From positions 18,352,001 to 18,416,000 of the forward strand of contig JBHGNT010000011.1 in the NCBI GenBank assembly GCA_043228905.1: a DNA stretch of 64,000 nt, in the 5' to 3' direction. This document shows, in pieces, positions 59,641-64,000 of this stretch. Each line of letters opens with the position of its first letter. Within the stretch, counting starts at the first letter, position 1. The position numbers were made by a program, and so were the translations under genes. The notes beneath the pieces are model-generated. The model made no database searches. It worked only from the letters and a program-made list of their open reading frames with translations, and was not told the DNA's origin. This DNA is from Azolla caroliniana (taxonomy: Eukaryota; Polypodiophyta).

Positions 59641-61913
59641 GAACATAATTGAGAGGTCTCCCAAGAAGGACAAAGTCCCTCCCCATGAATCCATGCCCAA
59701 CCTCCCGCATTGATCTTCTCCCATCCTAACACCACATCCTGCCTTATATCTTCTTCCAGTTCCTCCTCATGGAAGTGTAGCACCTCATAGAGGGAGTCTA
59801 CCTTCTCCTCTAGGCAAAATAATAGTTGCTTTTTAATGCAAGCATCATCGAAACTCCCACATGACATTCCAGTGGTCATCCACGTCGACATCCACTTATC
59901 CCCACTCAAGGTGACTGGCAGGCCGTTGAAGTATTTGTGTGCCTTGACTTCTATGGAGCTAGAGATACGTGCCATGTTACTAGCCGAAACCTCCAGGTCC
60001 AACAAATCAAATGAGAAGCCTAATTTCAGCAACTTGTTACGTTCAGCAATAATGACATAAACCCTCAGCCCTAAGGCCTCCTCATGACAAAAATCAATTA
60101 ATCTCGTGAGAGCCTGCTGGCTAAACTTACACCCCATGCCTAGAGTGCCCCTTTCTGAACTTTTGGCCCTAACAAATTTGACGGGAACTCTGACCGGTGC
60201 TTCACTACTTTCATGACGTGACACTTGTGGCTTCTGAAATTCGGAAGTGGTGGAAGAGCTTTCTTGACCTCTCCCCTTACGTAACCATTCTTTCATTGCT
60301 CTCAATCCAATACTTCCACTTTTACCAATGGAGGAGGGTGAGCTCATGACATTTTCTTGGCTAAGGTGTGTATTGTTTAGTAAAACATCGGGTGTGCACG
60401 CTACCACCTCTTCCATATTAGTTGTCCTTTGATCTTGTAGTGTGACACCCTCTTCTTGCAACACTGCAAAACGATTCCTCAAAACTACCTGAGGTGTAGC
60501 TGTGTTTCCTTCTTCTTGCAATCCATTTTTACGTCCCAAAACAAGAGACCAGACATTGGCATTAGCCTTCACATTCTCAGCCTCATTGAGAGTATTTTGG
60601 CTTGCCACCCTTGTCTTCTCTTGCTTACCTATCGGCCCCTTAAGCTTCTCCCTTTTTACGCTATTATTGATCTTCCTAGGGCATTCTTTAGCCATGTGAC
60701 CGTTTTTTTTACAGTAGAAACATTGACTAGGTAGACCCTCATATTCCACTTCCACATCTATCAGTCTTGCCTCCACATCATGCACCCTGATTATAGAGGG
60801 GAGAGAGGACAAACTTTGCACAAGCACCCTAATCTTAGGGGAGTCTCTGATTTTGTCTGCCATGGTTTCCTTTAAAGGACAAACTGTGCCAATCTTTGCC
60901 CCAATCTTTGGCATCAAGGGGTATAAATGTCGCGGAAGATTGGGAAATACCATAGATACCACCATGGGGTTACCAAGTTTTTTTGCTTCCTCCATAACAT
61001 TGAAATTAGGATGCCATTCCAATAAGAGAGCTCTTCCATATTTCAGCTCTACAAATTTCATATCAAGAATTTGTGATAGATTACTCCCCTCTGCCACTTC
61101 AATGTGAAAGAAATTACGTCCCATATTATCCACATTCTTTATATGTGGGATCCTATCCATTAGAGCTACCTGTAACATGTCACGAACCATACCCCTACTA
61201 GGCCTACCACCAAGTAATTTGCAAATGAACGAACACTTCGTTAATCTTCTAATCTCCGCATTTAAGGTTTCACTTTCTTCCTCGGACAGAAAAACATCAA
61301 GTATCTCAGAGCTTTCCTTCGATTCCAATTGCTTATCATAGTCCCCTATCCGACATGCATTATGTGCTTGACCACATTCATTCAAAAGGTTCTCCACCTG
61401 CATCATGTCCTCGGTGGCCTCCATTTCCACAACATCTAGCCCCTTATACGGCCCACCTTGTGGTCCCCGTTGCCTCTCTTCTACTTCCATATGCCATAAT
61501 GCATGGTTGGGGAGGTCTCCCCCACCCTCTTGCGTCCCTACCTCTTTATTCCAAGCTTTTGACTCTCCCCACACCCGTGAGTCCTCCCTATAATCAACTA
61601 TGAAGGCAGCCGCTGCCATACCGCTGGCGGGAGCCCTAACCTCCTCGCCCAACAATCCCCCATTATTAGTTTGATGCACTACTTCCTTGCATATCTTACT
61701 AATATCTCCACTGATGTGTTTCCCTACATCTTTCCACATGTTGTTTCCTTTCCTTTGTCCCAAAATCACTGCCTGTTGCTTCTCCCAATTCTTACTCATC
61801 CCTTGCAATGCATACCTCGACTCCACCCACCGTCCAGCTGGCCCCCTTGCCGCCGATGCTTTAGCTGCCACCATTGATGCTTTATTGCCCACTGTTGGCT
61901 CATTCACCACCAT
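59637..61913 (-). CDS. LINE ORF1: RNA-binding zinc-knuckle protein
   Basis: 758 residues, uninterrupted. After a variable N-terminal 200 residues comes a DUF4283-like RNA-binding domain (SFICKLLGGRPSRGMVRDML, GRALLLEWHPNFNV, PMVVSMVFPNLP), then a CCHC knuckle CFYCKKNGHMAKEC at about residues 395-410. This is the usual ORF1 layout in plant L1 elements, where the protein packages element RNA. The stop TGA overlaps the ORF2 ATG (ATGA at 59640-59637). Confidence 0.88.
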   Translation of the reverse strand: MVVNEPTVGNKASMVAAKASAARGPAGRWVESRYALQGMSKNWEKQQAVILGQRKGNNMWKDVGKHISGDISKICKEVVHQTNNGGLLGEEVRAPASGMAAAAFIVDYREDSRVWGESKAWNKEVGTQEGGGDLPNHALWHMEVEERQRGPQGGPYKGLDVVEMEATEDMMQVENLLNECGQAHNACRIGDYDKQLESKESSEILDVFLSEEESETLNAEIRRLTKCSFICKLLGGRPSRGMVRDMLQVALMDRIPHIKNVDNMGRNFFHIEVAEGSNLSQILDMKFVELKYGRALLLEWHPNFNVMEEAKKLGNPMVVSMVFPNLPRHLYPLMPKIGAKIGTVCPLKETMADKIRDSPKIRVLVQSLSSLPSIIRVHDVEARLIDVEVEYEGLPSQCFYCKKNGHMAKECPRKINNSVKREKLKGPIGKQEKTRVASQNTLNEAENVKANANVWSLVLGRKNGLQEEGNTATPQVVLRNRFAVLQEEGVTLQDQRTTNMEEVVACTPDVLLNNTHLSQENVMSSPSSIGKSGSIGLRAMKEWLRKGRGQESSSTTSEFQKPQVSRHESSEAPVRVPVKFVRAKSSERGTLGMGCKFSQQALTRLIDFCHEEALGLRVYVIIAERNKLLKLGFSFDLLDLEVSASNMARISSSIEVKAHKYFNGLPVTLSGDKWMSTWMTTGMSCGSFDDACIKKQLLFCLEEKVDSLYEVLHFHEEELEEDIRQDVVLGWEKINAGGWAWIHGEGLCPSWETSQLCS

Positions 61914-62755
61914 GTTTCGTTGCCTCTGTGTAGTCCTACTACTAACCTTACACCCTAGTTGAAGAGACTTACTTGATTCATGAGGAGTAGGGAAACTCGA
62001 TACCGCTCGGCTGCGTTCGGGGCACTCTCTATTTAGAATTACATATTTTAATATATGTCTCGAAATTTTTCTGCACTAAGATATTGAGATCATGAAGAAA
62101 AGATGAAATATAATGTTTTGTTATATTGCCTTCAAAATTGCCATATCAAACAAATATTGGGGATGTTGCTTAACAAGAAAAATGATTCTTGGTATGTTAA
62201 CAATAAAAAACTTGTAACAAGTGTACAATACTCGAATTAAGTGGATTGTAGAATACCCTATTCTTAGTAGAAAATAAAGTGCAACTATATTTATAAACAC
62301 TTTCCAAACTTGGGCCTGTTAGAAAAATGTCTCTTCATTCACTAGTGATAATATATGTTGAGAGATAGACATTCTATTATTTTCATCAAAAGTTAAAAAT
62401 AATCAATCTATACAATCAAAGTGAGACATTTTCATGTAGCCTATTTGGATTTGACGAGTCTCACTTTATGTGTAGAAATTGTACTAAACCAAGGAGTGAT
62501 GGATCATTATGATAATATAAAATCTATCATAAAGTTGTGGAGTCTTGACAAGTGGTGATAAAGACATGAGACGGTGCACGCATAGCTCACCCGTCGTGCC
62601 TCAAAGGTTTCCAATTATAAGAAGGACAAAAGTAACCTCTTATAACCCCGCAATATCTCAAGAACTCACAGAACAATTCAAAAGTGCACCAAAGGGAAAC
62701 TTGAGTTTACTTGTGGGAATATTTCAAAAAAACTAGGATGACATTTGGTATTTCT

Positions 62756-64000
62756 AGAAGTTATTGAATTGTCAAGTCTAAAATATAGGGTTTCCCAACT
62801 TTGCAATTCTTGAATCATAGATTTCCTTGGAGGCTTCACCTTAGGTGGATTGGAGATTTGCAAGAAGTAGGTGTCTTGAGATAGTAGAAATAAACGATGT
62901 TTATAGTAAGTTAAATTACAAGCATGAGTGGATGGTAGAGAGGGAGAATGAGGATTTATAAAATCCACCGCATGGTCATGACTCACGACATGCGATAGAT
63001 ATAGGTTCATAGTGAGCACTCCCTTTTGTTTTCCCCTCTTTCTCATCCATGGCCTAATCACATTGTCCAATTTATTCTTGTCAACTTGTTTGACTCCAGT
63101 CATTTGATCCCTCATGCCAATATCTGGGTTTTTTTTGAGCCCCACGAAAGGTGTGGACTGTTTTATGCATACATTTTATTAGGTTTTAGTTCATAGGTTT
63201 TGTTGAACTATGCACTCTAGTGATTGAAGAATCACTAGAGCTAGGTTTTATCAATTCCTGCTTCATAAACTAGGGCATTATCTAACTAGGAAACTCCTCA
63301 CTCTTACTCTCGAGACAAATATAAATAATAAAACATAATTGAAACTTAATATGTATATGTATATATATATATATTTATTTTGAAAAAAATATTCTTCATT
63401 AGTAGAATTCTCCACACATGACGAAATGATTAGGCTTAAAACATTACAATGGCTCTTGCCATGATGATCTATGAGAACCACAAATAAGGGTAGTGAAAGA
63501 CAAAAAAGGAATGATAGGAGACATCATATATGTACTGAACATAGAACGTCATCCTTCGTTCGAATGTGACCATGTCCTCCGGCTCCATAATTTAGAATAG
63601 TTGTCCTTGTTTTCCTGTCACTTATTCTCCACCTTGCAACTCCTATAATGTCACCTGAGATATGATGAATGATTTGTCGTAGAATGCGGTGGGCGCCTTG
63701 GTTAGCCCAAAACTATCCTCTCCCATGTCAACTCCAACCATGTCCTACATCTCCACGATCGCCAATAATATGCTTCTATAAAACCTCTAGAGTCCACACC
63801 ATCAACACTCAACTTTATCACAACCTCAAGAAGTATTCTTCATGTTTCCTGTTGAGAATCAAGCTCAACCTAATGCAACGTGTGAACACACCCTTTGAGA
63901 ATCTATGATCACTCAAAGGTCAAGAGTCACGCCACTACTCTCTACACATTAACTGTGTGTCATAGAATCATATATTATGACACATAACTAATGAGTGACT
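62756..64000. other. Flanking noncoding DNA
   Basis: AT-rich, with a (TA)n run at about 63355-63373. A 155-codon minus-strand frame (62678-63145) crosses the proposed LINE target duplication and has no recognisable domain. Nothing else is supported. Confidence 0.5.

Larger units (their letters stand above)
55185..62755 (-). mobile_element. Near-complete L1-type LINE retrotransposon
   Basis: Minus-strand element with ORF1 (61913-59637) and ORF2 (59640-55353), a short 3' UTR and a 3' end of the form ...TTTTTTTTGG-AAAAAA at 55198-55213. A candidate target-site duplication ATTTGGTATTTCT lies at 55185-55197 and 62743-62755 (with ATG a few bases before both). If it is real, the 5' UTR is about 830 nt. 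A more conservative 5' end is about 62030, where GC-rich sequence gives way to AT-rich DNA. The coding part is richer in GC than the flanks. Only one disabling change was seen. Confidence 0.88.

Noticed and set aside
55561-61913. Plus-strand frames opposite the LINE (for example 59134-59634 and 57842-58270)
   Set aside because: They are antisense shadows of ORF1 and ORF2 without their own domains.
62678-63145. 155-codon minus-strand frame
   Set aside because: It has no recognisable domain, is in AT-rich flanking DNA and crosses the proposed LINE boundary.

Overview
This is nuclear DNA from a land plant, almost certainly a flowering plant. The coding exons are split by short AT-rich GT-AG introns. 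The gene families (receptor-like cytoplasmic kinases, a MOCOS-like PLP protein, a J-domain protein) are plant types. The large gaps between genes hold Ty1/copia and LINE retrotransposon debris, long AG/AC/TA/TG microsatellites and small tandem duplications. I cannot name the species from the sequence.

Layout. 0-4.2 kb: the 3' part of a J-domain protein gene (+), whose first exons probably lie before the window; the intron or flank carries an antisense LINE relic, and the stop-codon region is duplicated in tandem. 4.2-8.3 kb: noncoding. 8.3-10.9 kb: an intact intronless gene for a MOCOS-like PLP-dependent transferase-fold protein (+). 13.06-16.98 kb: a decayed, 3'-truncated Ty1/copia element (+) with one LTR, the tRNA-Met primer site and a gag-pol region carrying 17 in-frame stops (14 TAG, 3 TGA, 0 TAA). 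17-28.5 kb: gene-free, with a decayed LINE reverse transcriptase, a dispersed repeat pair and small duplications. 29.1-32.4 kb: a four-exon RLCK-type kinase gene (+) whose catalytic motifs are lost (pseudokinase). 33-39 kb: noncoding, with a tRNA-like/SINE unit, a CG-rich minisatellite and a palindrome-rich block. 39.2-40.1 kb: a relic of a SAC-domain phosphoinositide phosphatase. 42.2-44.6 kb: a four-exon gene of unknown function (-) with degenerate internal protein repeats. 45.2-46 kb: minisatellite-like repeats. 48.3-50.9 kb: a six-exon, catalytically complete RLCK VII kinase (-). 55.2-62.7 kb: an almost intact L1-type LINE (-), with ORF1 and ORF2 overlapping by ATGA and a single homopolymer frameshift near the end of ORF2.

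The genes do not form a pathway. The two RLCK genes, one intact and one catalytically dead, are the only functionally related pair. I found no convincing new multi-gene system. The strongest signals are the pseudokinase, the amber-biased stop pattern in the copia element, the near-intact LINE, a 32-bp nested LINE-tail insertion with its target-site duplication, and the undescribed repeat protein. All gene models come from reading splice signals by eye and were not checked against transcripts.
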